Positions 55,804 to 64,000 of a stretch of DNA of 64,000 bases are shown here, piece by piece (positions within the stretch are counted from its first letter, which is position 1; every line of letters starts with the position of its first letter). The DNA comes from Rahnella bonaserana (lineage in GTDB: Bacteria > Pseudomonadota > Gammaproteobacteria > Enterobacterales > Enterobacteriaceae): assembly GCF_019049675.1 (NCBI RefSeq), contig NZ_JAFMOW010000056.1:114887-178886 (forward strand). Reading direction: 5' to 3'. The translations under genes and the position numbers were made by a program. The notes under the pieces are model-generated. The model made no database searches. It saw only the letters and a program-made list of their open reading frames with translations, and was not told where the DNA came from.

Positions 55804-56034
55804 TCGCGTAATAACGTGGTTTTTGACCGGCCCAAAGGGAAATTGTGCGCCGCCGGGCGCTGTTTGCGCGTCCCTGATTTATATATAGGCTATCTTTGTG
55901 CGTTCTGACGTATCTTTTCTCCTGCGTCTTTATCATTTCAGGCATATCAGACGAAAATTATTTTCCCTCACACCGAATAGAAAGCGGGGCTCAGGTGTTT
56001 ACCTTTATATCGAACACTGACGGGCACTTTTTCA

Positions 56035-56631
56035 ATGCAACGATCCAACTCAACTTCAGCGCCATCTCCGGTTCTTCGCAGCCGTTACGACGGACTGACT
56101 ATTCTCCTGCACTGGCTGACGGCGCTGGCGGTGATTTTTCTGTTTGCCAGCGCGCACATCTGGGAAGTGCTGGAGCGTGGCACGCCGCTGCGCAAAGGGC
56201 TGCAATCGGTGCATATCTCGGTCGGGATTTTGCTGGCGGCGATTATCACCGGGCGTCTTTTGTGGCGCTTATTTACCGTCAGTACCGGCCGCAGCAAACA
56301 GCAACCGGTCGCCATGCCGGCGCTGATGAAAGCCGCCGCGCATCTGACACATCTGGCGCTCTATTTGTTGCTGGTCGCGCAAATCATTCTGGGCTTTTTA
56401 TTCCGCTGGTCGCAGGCTGAACCGTTCTATTTCTTCGGTTTATTCCCCATTCCTGACGTATTCAATTTCGACAGTGTGATGACCAAAACTTTCGGCTCAC
56501 TGCATAACAACGTGGCCTGGGCGCTGATCATCATTGCGGGCGTGCATGCGCTGGCGGCGCTGTTTCACCATTACGTTCTCCGCGACGGCATTTTGCGCCG
56601 CATGTTACCGGGCAGCGCAGGCCGCCCGTAA
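56035..56631 (+). CDS. Cytochrome b561 family protein
   Basis: This 198-residue protein has four membrane helices with histidines placed as haem b ligands: TILLHWLTALAV, LQSVHISVGILL, HLTHLALYLLL and IIIAGVHALAALFHH. It probably moves electrons between the quinone pool and a periplasmic acceptor. It is the first gene of a unit with a TPR protein, an ECF sigma factor and an anti-sigma factor. No strong Shine-Dalgarno precedes the ATG at 56035. Confidence 0.88.
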   Translation: MQRSNSTSAPSPVLRSRYDGLTILLHWLTALAVIFLFASAHIWEVLERGTPLRKGLQSVHISVGILLAAIITGRLLWRLFTVSTGRSKQQPVAMPALMKAAAHLTHLALYLLLVAQIILGFLFRWSQAEPFYFFGLFPIPDVFNFDSVMTKTFGSLHNNVAWALIIIAGVHALAALFHHYVLRDGILRRMLPGSAGRP

Positions 56632-56662
56632 GTCATCCGTTAATCCCCTACAGGACATCATC

Positions 56663-57205
56663 ATGAAGACAAAAACGGTAATACAGGCGCTGTCGGTTGT
56701 GTGTCTGGCTGGCAATCTGCTGTTTTTCAGCGCGGCAGCGAATGCGATGGGCGACGATTCCGACGCGAAGAAAACGCCGGATTGCCCGAAAGGACAAATC
56801 TATGACAGCAAAACCAAAAGCTGCATGGTGGATAAAGGCAGCATGATTTCCGATCAGGATAAAACGCAGTACGCCTATCATCTGGCGAAAACCGGGCGTT
56901 ATCAGGAAGCGCTGACCGTGCTGGATACGCTCAAAGACCAGAACACCAAAGAAGCCTGGAATTATCGCGGCTACGCCACCCGTAAACTGGGGCGCACCGA
57001 CGAAGGCATCAGCTATTATCAGAAGTCGATTGCGATTGACGCGAATTATGCCAAAGTCCGGGAATATCTCGGCGAGGCTTATATGATTAAAGGACGTCCT
57101 GATCTCGCCAAAGCCCAGCTGGCGACCATCAAAGGCTTATGCGGCACCGGTTGCGAAGAATACCGCGACCTGAGCGCCGCCATCGACGGCCACCCGGAAT
57201 CCTGA
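56663..57205 (+). CDS. Periplasmic TPR-repeat protein
   Basis: This 180-residue protein has a signal peptide ending ANA, a short cysteine motif (CPKGQIYDSKTKSC) and about three TPR-like helix pairs (YAYHLAKTGRYQEALTVLD and following), with another cysteine pair near the end (LCGTGCEEY). The four cysteines may form disulfides in the periplasm. An AGGA site lies before the ATG. The function is unknown; context ties it to the adjacent cytochrome b561 and sigma factor. Confidence 0.8.
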   Translation: MKTKTVIQALSVVCLAGNLLFFSAAANAMGDDSDAKKTPDCPKGQIYDSKTKSCMVDKGSMISDQDKTQYAYHLAKTGRYQEALTVLDTLKDQNTKEAWNYRGYATRKLGRTDEGISYYQKSIAIDANYAKVREYLGEAYMIKGRPDLAKAQLATIKGLCGTGCEEYRDLSAAIDGHPES

Positions 57206-57222
57206 TCACGGAGAAACAATAA

Positions 57223-57741
57223 ATTTCACCGGCAGACTTACGTTCTGAACTGAGCCAGTGCCTGTCACGTTTGTGGCGCTACGCGATGGTGTTATCGCGC
57301 AAGCACGATGTGGCAGACGATCTGGTGCAATCCACCTGCGTGCGGGCGCTGGAACGCTGCGCGCAGGTGGCCGACAGCACCGGCGTGGATCGCTGGCTCT
57401 TTTCTATTCTGCACTCCATATGGGTTAACGAACTCAGGGCGCAGCACGTTCGTCAGGGGCAGGGATTTGCGGATGTTGATGAAACGGAGGCACCGGCTGA
57501 CACGTTGTCTTTCGAAGACCGTCACTGGCATACGCAGGTTATGCAGCGGGTGAACAGGCTGCCGGAAGCGCAGCGCAACGCGGTGTTTCTGGTGTACGTC
57601 GAAGGTTTTACCTATCAGGAGGCGGCAATGACGCTGAGTGTGCCCGCCGGCACCATCATGAGCCGTCTGGCGGCCGCACGACTGACGCTGGCGAAAGATG
57701 CCGGTGCCGTCTCACAACCGCAGCAGGGAGAGAAAAAATGA
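57223..57741 (+). CDS. ECF-type RNA polymerase sigma factor, probable ATT start
   Basis: This 172-residue sigma factor has region 2 (CLSRLWRYAMVLSRKHDVAD, then DDLVQSTCVRALER) and region 4 (LPEAQRNAVFLVYVEGFTYQ, then EAAMTLSVPAGTIMSRL). The first ATG-like codon in frame would be a TTG at 57271, which cuts into the first region 2 helix and has no ribosome site. The frame stays open back to a TAA at 57220. An ATT at 57223, 9 nt after GGAG, gives ISPADLRSELSQ, a natural beginning. ATT starts are very rare (infC is known), so the start needs proof. The end overlaps the anti-sigma gene by 4 nt. Confidence 0.85.
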   Translation: MSPADLRSELSQCLSRLWRYAMVLSRKHDVADDLVQSTCVRALERCAQVADSTGVDRWLFSILHSIWVNELRAQHVRQGQGFADVDETEAPADTLSFEDRHWHTQVMQRVNRLPEAQRNAVFLVYVEGFTYQEAAMTLSVPAGTIMSRLAAARLTLAKDAGAVSQPQQGEKK

Positions 57742-58514
57742 CCCGTGAAGTCCTGTCTGCACCTTATTCCGATGAAATACTGGTGGCTTATCTCGACAAT
57801 CAGTTAAGCGAAACGCAGCGCGCAAAATTTGATGCACAACTGGCGCAGGATGATGTGCTGGCGCAGCGGCTGGCGCAGATGTCGTGCAGCAATTTACCCT
57901 TCCACGACGCGTTCGGCGCGATGTTGCAGGAAGCGCCGGTCGGTAAATTACAGGCCGCTCTGGAGGCTATTCCTGATACTCCGGCTGCCGGTTCACCTAA
58001 GTTCAGCCGCCGCGCATTGCTCGCCGCTTCCGTCAGTTTTCTGGCTGTCGGGCTGCTGGTCGGGCGTTATTCGACGCTTTTTACGTCCGACGATAACTGG
58101 CGTGCGCGCGTGGCGGATTACATGTCGCTGTATACCGCGCAGACACTGGCTGATGTGTATGATTCTGCTGAACAGCAAAAAATCCAGCTGGCGCGGGTGC
58201 AAAATACCTTAGGCATCGCGCTGAGTCCGGCGGCGCTGGCGGTGCAGGGGGCAGACCTGAAAGATGCGCGCATGCTGCATTACGACGACTATGACATCGC
58301 TCAAATCACCTATCTGGATGTGCGCTACGGCCCGATGGCGCTGTGTATAACGCGCAGCGAACACCGTGACAATACGGCGCAGCAGAGTGAAATCCGTCGC
58401 GGAATGAACGTGGTTTACTGGCGCAACGCCGGTTACAACTTCATGCTGATCGGCCACACTCCGGCACCGGCTCTGGCCGCGCATGCCGCGGCTTTGCAGG
58501 CGAATCTGGCCTGA
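57738..58514 (+). CDS. Anti-sigma factor, single-pass membrane protein
   Basis: This 258-residue protein has a cytoplasmic N-terminal helical domain typical of anti-sigma factors (SDEILVAYLDNQLSETQRAK), a membrane helix at about residues 94-112 (ALLAASVSFLAVGLLVGRY) and a periplasmic domain. It lacks the zinc motif HxxxCxxC of ZAS proteins. Its ATG overlaps the sigma factor stop codon. It should hold the sigma factor inactive until a periplasmic signal arrives. The periplasmic part shows no family that I recognise. Confidence 0.82.
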   Translation: MTREVLSAPYSDEILVAYLDNQLSETQRAKFDAQLAQDDVLAQRLAQMSCSNLPFHDAFGAMLQEAPVGKLQAALEAIPDTPAAGSPKFSRRALLAASVSFLAVGLLVGRYSTLFTSDDNWRARVADYMSLYTAQTLADVYDSAEQQKIQLARVQNTLGIALSPAALAVQGADLKDARMLHYDDYDIAQITYLDVRYGPMALCITRSEHRDNTAQQSEIRRGMNVVYWRNAGYNFMLIGHTPAPALAAHAAALQANLA

Positions 58515-58817
58515 GTAATTTCGTCACGTCACTAACTTATGTAATTATTTAAAGTATTAAACTATTTTTAATGCACGTAACGACAATGTTAAATTGTTTA
58601 CGAAATCTCGATAATATGAGTATTCGGTAACATTTATGTGGTTGAGTTGTCGTTTTGCGCCGCGGTTTTCGTTACTCCCCATTATTGTCCTTTCATACTC
58701 TGTGGAAATAATCGCTTATTTCCCACCGCACCGGGTTGTTGATTTCGTTTATCCAGGGGAAATCTGGATAGCTTTCACCTGCAAAACTAAAACTAAACAT
58801 TCAGAGAAACAGACGTC
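58515..58817 (+). other. AT-rich region upstream of mqo
   Basis: These 303 nt hold no convincing gene; a frame at 58636-58821 lacks a ribosome site and family features. An imperfect palindrome lies at 58576-58602 (arms CGTAACGACAAT and ATTGTTTACG). The segment TGTTAAATTGTTTA inside it is loosely ArcA-like, and mqo is repressed by ArcA in E. coli, but spacing is not ideal. No terminator was seen after the anti-sigma gene. Confidence 0.4.
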
Positions 58818-60467
58818 ATGAGAAAGATACTCGCCATGATCCTCTGCCTTAACGTGGTTGCATTCAGCCAGTCAGCGTTGGCAGAAGATGAAAAGCCCGT
58901 TGATGTGTTACTGATCGGCGGCGGCATTATGAGCGCGACGCTGGGGACATACCTTCAGGAATTAGAGCCAGACTGGTCAATCGACATGGTTGAGCGCCTC
59001 GACGGCGTGGCGCTGGAAAGCTCCAACGGCTGGAACAACGCCGGTACCGGCCACTCTGCACTGGCGGAAATGAACTACACGCCGGAAAAAGCCGACGGCA
59101 GCATCGACATTTCCAAAGCCGTTGAAATTAACGAATCTTTCCAGATTTCCCGTCAGTTCTGGACCTATCAGGTTGAGAACGGCGTGCTGCACAACCCGCG
59201 TTCCTTCATCAACAGCACGCCGCACATGAGCTTCGTGTGGGGTGACGACAACATCAATTTCCTGCGTAAACGTTTTGCGGCATTGCAGCAAAGCACGCTG
59301 TTCCGCGGCATGGAATATTCAGAAGACCCGGCGCAAATCAAACAGTGGATCCCGCTGGTGATGGAAGGGCGTGACCCGGCGCAGAAAGTCGCCGCGACCC
59401 GCATTCCGATCGGTACCGACGTCAACTTCGGTGAAATCACCCGTCAGCTGGTGGCCTCATTGCAGAAGAAACCTAACTTCTCGCTGAGCCTCGGCCATGA
59501 AGTGCGCGACATCAAACGTAACCCGGATAACACCTGGAACGTGACCGTTGCCGACCTGAAAAATGGCGACAAAGAAAGCGTCATCAAAGCGAAATTCGTG
59601 TTTATCGGCGCAGGCGGCGCGTCCCTGACGTTGCTGCAAAAATCCGGCATTCCGGAAGCAGATAACTACGGCGGCTTCCCGGTCGGCGGCGAATTCCTGG
59701 TGACTGAGAACCCTGACGTGGTGAAACGCCATCTGGCGAAAGTGTACGGTAAAGCGTCTGTCGGTTCACCGCCGATGTCCGTACCGCACCTCGACACCCG
59801 TATTCTGGATGGCAAACAGGTTCTGCTGTTCGGGCCGTTCGCGACCTTCTCCAGCAAATTCCTGAAAAACGGTTCCCTGTGGGATCTGTTCGGCAGCGTG
59901 AATTTCTCCAACATCATGCCGATGACCCACGTAGGTATCGACAACTTCGATCTGGTGAAATATCTGGTCAGCCAGGTAATGTTGTCCGACGATGACCGCT
60001 TCGATGCGTTACGTGAATACTTCCCGGATGCGAAGAAAGAAGACTGGCGTCTGTGGGAAGCGGGCCAGCGTGTGCAGATCATCAAAAAAGATGAGAAAGA
60101 AGGCGGCGTTCTGCGTCTCGGCACCGAAGTGGTCAGCTCCAAAGACGGCAGCATTACCGCACTGCTGGGTGCTTCTCCGGGCGCATCCACCGCGGCACCG
60201 ATCATGCTGCACCTGATGGAAAAAGTGTTTAAAGACAAAGTCGCGACGCCAGAATGGCAGGCCAAACTGAAGGCAATCATCCCTTCTTACGGCACCGAAC
60301 TGAACGGCAACGTGGCCGCGACCGAGAAAGAACTGGGCGACACCAGCCGCGTTCTGATGCTCGACAACCCGCAGCCAAAAGCGGCGGAACCGGCTCCGGC
60401 AGCGGACAATTCTTCAGCCCCTAAAAAGGGTGAAGAACAGAAGCAGGTTGCAGACGTCGCGTTGTAA
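58818..60467 (+). CDS. mqo: Malate:quinone oxidoreductase
   Basis: This 549-residue FAD enzyme oxidises malate to oxaloacetate and passes electrons to the quinone pool at the cytoplasmic membrane. The FAD-binding motif is [20 protein letters not shown], followed by [20 protein letters not shown]. An N-terminal hydrophobic stretch ending QSALA looks like a signal peptide, as in E. coli Mqo. The C-terminal 30 residues form a Pro/Ala/Lys-rich tail ([19 protein letters not shown]) that is not part of the catalytic fold. A terminator follows. Confidence 0.95.
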   Translation: MRKILAMILCLNVVAFSQSALAEDEKPVDVLLIGGGIMSATLGTYLQELEPDWSIDMVERLDGVALESSNGWNNAGTGHSALAEMNYTPEKADGSIDISKAVEINESFQISRQFWTYQVENGVLHNPRSFINSTPHMSFVWGDDNINFLRKRFAALQQSTLFRGMEYSEDPAQIKQWIPLVMEGRDPAQKVAATRIPIGTDVNFGEITRQLVASLQKKPNFSLSLGHEVRDIKRNPDNTWNVTVADLKNGDKESVIKAKFVFIGAGGASLTLLQKSGIPEADNYGGFPVGGEFLVTENPDVVKRHLAKVYGKASVGSPPMSVPHLDTRILDGKQVLLFGPFATFSSKFLKNGSLWDLFGSVNFSNIMPMTHVGIDNFDLVKYLVSQVMLSDDDRFDALREYFPDAKKEDWRLWEAGQRVQIIKKDEKEGGVLRLGTEVVSSKDGSITALLGASPGASTAAPIMLHLMEKVFKDKVATPEWQAKLKAIIPSYGTELNGNVAATEKELGDTSRVLMLDNPQPKAAEPAPAADNSSAPKKGEEQKQVADVAL

Positions 60468-60491
60468 TCTGATTCCGTAAAAAGTGATCGT

Positions 60492-60518
60492 AAAGGCGCG
60501 GGAAACTGCGCCTTTTTT
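60492..60518 (+). terminator. Terminator of mqo
   Basis: AAAGGCGC and GCGCCTTT pair around GGGAAACT and are followed by a T-run, 25 nt after the mqo stop codon. Confidence 0.9.
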
Positions 60519-60652
60519 CTTCATATCCCTTCATATATCTCTTTGTGAATACGTAAATTCCATTAAACTGTGCCCACAATTTCACCATGTGAATACAGTC
60601 TCCTCACCCTCCGAAAAGCAGGATGCTTTTCACATGCCAACCAGGGACCGGA

Positions 60653-62980
60653 ATGGATACACTTTCCCGCTACTCACTTGATATCTGGAACAGCCCTTAC
60701 AGTCTGGACGTGCTGAACTTTCGCGGCGAGGAACAGCTCAGCGAGACTTTTTCCTACACCGTTGACGTCACCTGCCCCGAACCGGATATCGACGCCGCGC
60801 AGATGCTGCGCCAGTTCGCCAGCTTCACTATGGGCACGCCTTTCCAGCCGGAACGCGTCGTGTACGGCGTTATCCGTGACTTTCAGCGCCTGTCGACCTC
60901 CGCCGATGAAACCCTGTACCGCCTCGAACTGGTGCCGCGCCTGCGGCTGCTGGAAAACAGCACCAACAGCTTTATTTTTCAGAATCAGTCGGTGCCTGAA
61001 GTGGCGGAATTTATCCTGCGCAAGCACGGGCTCGAGGGGCAGGATTTTGAGTTTCGCCTCAGCCACACCTACCCCGACCGCGAACTCATCACCCAGTGGG
61101 GCGAAACCGACCTGCAGTTTATAAAACGCATTCTGGCCGAGGTCGGTATCTGGTTTCGCTTTGAGGCGGACACCCGCCTGACGTGTGAAAAGGTGCTGTT
61201 CGGCGACGGGCCGGAGCAGTACCAGTTTGGCGTGACCCTGCCGTACTGCGAGCCGTCGGGGATGAGCGACGGCCACGCCGAAAGCGTCTGGGGGCTGAAA
61301 ATCCACTGGAACGCCGTGACCGGCAAAATCTTCAAACGCGATTATAACTACCGCGAAGCGACCACGCCGCTTGACGCCAGCGCGCAGGTGCGAAGCGCCG
61401 CGCCGGTGACCGGAGAAAGCTACCTGTACGCCCGACCCTACCGCGAGGCCGGTGAGGACGTGGACGCCGCCGCTGAAACCGGCGCGTTCTACGCCCGCAT
61501 CCGCCATGAACGTAAGCTGAATCATCAGTGCCGCATCTTTGCCCGCACCACCGGCAGCGGGCTGGCGCCGGGTCAGGTGCTGGAGCCGCAGGCCTATCCG
61601 TTCAGCGACCTGCCGGACGGCATCCTCATTACCCGCATCGTCGCCAAAGGCTCACGCACCGAACATTTTCGCCTCAATATCTGGGGGATGGCGTACCGCG
61701 AAACGATTTGCTTCCGTCCCGAACCACCGGCGCGGCCGGTGCTCAGCGGCACGATACCGGCGCGGGTGGAAAGCCCGACCAAAGGCGACACCTACGCGTG
61801 GCTGGATAATCAGGGGCGTTACCGCGTACGGATTGACGGCGACCGCGCGTCGGCGGATGCCGGTTATGCGTACCTGTGGGTGCGCCTCGCCAAACCCTAC
61901 GGCGGTGACGGCTACGGCTGGCATATGCCGCTGACCGACGGCACCGAAGTGGCGATTGCCTTTGACGGCGGCGACCCCGACCGGCCGTATATCGCCGCCG
62001 CGCTGCACGACTCTGAACATCCCGACCACGTGACCGAAAGGAACCACACCCGCAACGTCCTGCGCACCCCGTCCAATAACAAGCTGCGGATGGAGGACCG
62101 GCGCGGTGAGGAGCACATCAAGCTCGCCACCGAATACGGCAAAACCCAGCTGAATAGCGGGCATATCGTGGATGCGCAAAACGTGCCGCGCGGGCAAGGT
62201 TTTGAGCTGCGCACCGATGAACGCGGCGTCCTGCGCGGCGGCAGGGGCGTCTTTCTCAGCGCGGACGCCCAGCCGCAGGCGCAGGGTCAGGTGCTGGATA
62301 ACAGCGCGGCGATGGCTGAAATCGACTACCTGCAGCGTCAGGTGAAAGCCCTCAGCCAGGCCGCCGCCGAAGCCAGCGCGCTGGAGGCCGACATCGCGGC
62401 GCAAATCGCCATGTTCAGCGAACGGCTGAAGCCGATAAATCAGGTGGTGCTGGCCAGCGCGCCACAAGGGATTGCACTGACCAGCGGCGAACATATGCAG
62501 CTGGCCGCCGCCAAAAACATGATACTGAACGCCGGTAACAATGCGGATATCGGGGTGATTAAGAACCTGACCGTCAACACCGGTGAGGAAATGGGCCTCT
62601 TTGCGCTGAAGGGTGAGATGAGCCTGAAGGCCAGCGAAGGCAGGGTCGACGTTCAGGCGCAGAACAACCGGCTGGCGCTTGCGGCGGGCAAAAAAGTGAG
62701 CATCACGGCGGTGGACGGCGACATCCTGTTCAGCGCGAAAAAGCGCATCACGCTGATTGGTGGCGGCAGCTACCTCATCCTGCAGGACGGCAAAATTGAG
62801 TACGGCACGGCCGGTGAATATTTCAGGAAAACGCCGCACACGGTGCTGACGGTGGCGAATCCGGTGCGGCTGAAAATGCCCATGCTGCCGGGACAGTATC
62901 CTGAGCTTAAAAACAAGATTTGTATCGAATGCTTACTTAACGCCATCAAAGCCAACGATGCCATCGTACAGGGAGCGTAA
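60653..62980 (+). CDS. vgrG: Type VI secretion spike protein VgrG (TssI)
   Basis: This 775-residue protein has the gp27-like base (about 1-370, starting MDTLSRYSLDIWNSPYSLDV), the gp5-like OB domain (ARVESPTKGDTYAWLDNQGR), a needle with VgrG motifs (DGTEVAIAFDGGDPDRPYIA), and a DUF2345-type beta-helix tail (ALTSGEHMQLAAAKNMILNA and after). It forms the tip of the T6SS tube. The ATG at 60653 has an AGGGA site; the frame to 60623 is less likely. The C-terminal 35 residues carry no toxin domain. The DUF4123 gene starts directly after the stop codon, so an effector should follow. Confidence 0.92.
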   Translation: MDTLSRYSLDIWNSPYSLDVLNFRGEEQLSETFSYTVDVTCPEPDIDAAQMLRQFASFTMGTPFQPERVVYGVIRDFQRLSTSADETLYRLELVPRLRLLENSTNSFIFQNQSVPEVAEFILRKHGLEGQDFEFRLSHTYPDRELITQWGETDLQFIKRILAEVGIWFRFEADTRLTCEKVLFGDGPEQYQFGVTLPYCEPSGMSDGHAESVWGLKIHWNAVTGKIFKRDYNYREATTPLDASAQVRSAAPVTGESYLYARPYREAGEDVDAAAETGAFYARIRHERKLNHQCRIFARTTGSGLAPGQVLEPQAYPFSDLPDGILITRIVAKGSRTEHFRLNIWGMAYRETICFRPEPPARPVLSGTIPARVESPTKGDTYAWLDNQGRYRVRIDGDRASADAGYAYLWVRLAKPYGGDGYGWHMPLTDGTEVAIAFDGGDPDRPYIAAALHDSEHPDHVTERNHTRNVLRTPSNNKLRMEDRRGEEHIKLATEYGKTQLNSGHIVDAQNVPRGQGFELRTDERGVLRGGRGVFLSADAQPQAQGQVLDNSAAMAEIDYLQRQVKALSQAAAEASALEADIAAQIAMFSERLKPINQVVLASAPQGIALTSGEHMQLAAAKNMILNAGNNADIGVIKNLTVNTGEEMGLFALKGEMSLKASEGRVDVQAQNNRLALAAGKKVSITAVDGDILFSAKKRITLIGGGSYLILQDGKIEYGTAGEYFRKTPHTVLTVANPVRLKMPMLPGQYPELKNKICIECLLNAIKANDAIVQGA

Positions 62981-63808
62981 ATGATCGAGTCAACAGCATT
63001 AGCAGAGTTCGCAGCTGAAACAGAGAACGGTTATTTTTATTTATTGTTAGAAGGTGGAGCGCAGGAAACGTCAGAATTTGAGGCCTTTTACACGCTCAAT
63101 GCTTCGGAAATGTATTCTTTATACCTCCATCCGCAACTCGCCGAGTTTAAAAATTACGGGCCGTGGCTGCAGGCGGTGAAAAATAACAATGAACTCACAC
63201 AAAAGATAAAGGACACACCCGGCGTTGTGGGTGTGATTGCGACTAAATCCTGCCTTTCAGGAGCACTTGCGGCGCAACTTTCTTATGCCTGCACAGTGAT
63301 TGGCCCGGATGACACCACTGCACTGATTCGCTTTTATACCCGACAGGTGATCAGTCTGCTCGCGCAATGCGGTGAACAGGAATGGCACACCTTTCTGTTC
63401 AGGAATATCACCCGGTGGTGGGCACCTTTAGAAGGGGGCTGGCAGCCTGTTCCTCTGCTGGCATCTACTGCAGAAAATCCACGGGATCATGCCGTCAGGA
63501 TAAATGAAGAAATCTGGCAACAGATTATGGATGAACCCGAAGTCGGTGCGATTTTAACCCAGTGGCAGAAAATGCCTGCCAGTCAGCATTTCCCTCCCTG
63601 TTCGCAGCGCGACATGGTGATTAAAGCACTGGAAAAAGCACGGCTGGCCGGAATGCCCGCAGGCGTCGACAGCAAACTGTATGCACTTTATTACCTTAAT
63701 GGCGGTAAGAAAATACTGGAATCCGAAGGAATGCTGACGATGTTGCAAAAAGTGAGCGAGGGGGAAGCATCGTTGGTGAAAATTTTAACTGAATACTCTG
63801 TAGATTAA
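62981..63808 (+). CDS. DUF4123 T6SS effector adaptor (Tap/TEC)
   Basis: This 275-residue protein fits the DUF4123 family of effector chaperones that load a specific effector onto VgrG. Recognisable parts are YLLLEGGAQ near the start and ALIRFYTRQVISLLAQCGE, then RNITRWWAPLEGGW in the middle. Its ATG follows the vgrG stop codon with no gap. Its base composition is more AT-rich than that of vgrG, which is common for the exchangeable cargo part of vgrG islands. Confidence 0.85.
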   Translation: MIESTALAEFAAETENGYFYLLLEGGAQETSEFEAFYTLNASEMYSLYLHPQLAEFKNYGPWLQAVKNNNELTQKIKDTPGVVGVIATKSCLSGALAAQLSYACTVIGPDDTTALIRFYTRQVISLLAQCGEQEWHTFLFRNITRWWAPLEGGWQPVPLLASTAENPRDHAVRINEEIWQQIMDEPEVGAILTQWQKMPASQHFPPCSQRDMVIKALEKARLAGMPAGVDSKLYALYYLNGGKKILESEGMLTMLQKVSEGEASLVKILTEYSVD

Positions 63809-63821
63809 ATAAGGAAATTAC

Positions 63822-63994
63822 ATGCAAGGACGGGCTGATTATTCTCTAATCCAGAATGCAAATGGGGAAAAGTTGATTTGCACGTTCATTTCCTCCCCGG
63901 AGATAAAGTTTTATTAGGGTGGAGTGACAATGCCTGGTCACCTTATGAAAAACATCCGGGCAAGGATAATAAATTACCAGCGGCAGATATTTGA
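63822..63994 (+). pseudogene. Small ORF downstream of DUF4123, apparently frameshifted
   Basis: The ATG at 63822 (AAGGAAAT site upstream) opens a frame of 31 codons that stops at 63917. A second frame takes over from about 63865 (a GGGGAAAAG stretch) and reads VDLHVHFLPGDKVLLGWSDN to a stop at 63994. Joining them by a one-base shift gives about 57 residues, starting MQGRADYSLIQNANGEK. Position after vgrG-DUF4123 suggests an effector or a fragment of one, but I recognise no family. It could be a true frameshift, a programmed slip or a sequence error. Confidence 0.45.
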
Positions 63995-64000
63995 TTCCGT

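Noticed and set aside
55706..55945. N-terminal extension of YcgR to 55945
   Set aside because: It would read through the consensus sigma-28 promoter and exceeds the family length by 80 residues.
58636..58821. 61-codon frame before mqo
   Set aside because: No ribosome site and an unlikely composition; the region looks like an AT-rich promoter.
1..64000. CRISPR array, rRNA operon, prophage or complete insertion sequence
   Set aside because: No regularly spaced repeats, rRNA sequence, phage structural genes or transposase frame was seen anywhere in the window.

Overview
The window is chromosomal DNA of an enterobacterium. From dpp to yhjC the gene order follows the Escherichia coli dppA-to-yhjC stretch (eptB, tRNA-Pro, dppABCDF, cellulose locus, pdeK, dctA, yhjJ, kdgK, pdeH, yhjG, yhjE, yhjD, yhjC). 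The additions point to a plant- or soil-associated Yersiniaceae-like genus such as Rahnella or a relative: nickel-free urea catabolism, a BcsD-type cellulose operon, Mqo and type VI secretion genes. The genus is my inference from gene content, not from a database match.

Left part (1-12.7 kb): the end of a GlsB/YeaQ-type membrane protein gene and a small membrane-anchored unknown are followed by a minus-strand nitrogen-scavenging operon. It reads allophanate hydrolase, urea carboxylase, a GntR/FCD regulator and the urea ABC transporter urtABCDE. Its upstream region holds a well-spaced sigma-54 promoter, a GTATAC palindrome near the expected transcription start and two NtrC-like half-sites, so nitrogen control plus local repression is likely.

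12.9-19.8 kb: a ParC-like protein with an antitoxin-like tail and no toxin, an alpha/beta hydrolase, the ohrR-ohr organic peroxide defence pair with matching palindromes, eptB (lipopolysaccharide modification), and a tRNA-Pro(TGG) gene. The 3' end and terminator of that tRNA gene are duplicated 163 bp downstream around a chain of small hairpins. A ParD/ParE-type toxin-antitoxin pair and the long dppA leader region follow.

19.8-38.4 kb: the dipeptide transporter dppABCDF, a solitary polymorphic-toxin-44 protein with a probable immunity partner, then the minus-strand cellulose operon bcsO-Q-A-B-C-D-Z. It has BcsD and BcsO and lacks the E. coli bcsEFG set, yet sits at the E. coli bcs site.

38.9-56 kb: c-di-GMP control genes (pdeK, pdeH, ycgR) are interspersed with conserved housekeeping genes. 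Both pdeH and ycgR have near-perfect flagellar sigma-28 promoters, so the motility regulon should lower c-di-GMP and control the flagellar brake next to the cellulose genes. A 379-bp MITE-like inverted-repeat element lies between yhjJ and kdgK.

56-64 kb: a four-gene unit (cytochrome b561, TPR protein, ECF sigma factor probably starting with ATT, anti-sigma factor), then mqo, and a type VI secretion spike gene vgrG with a DUF4123 adaptor and a frameshifted small ORF at the window edge.
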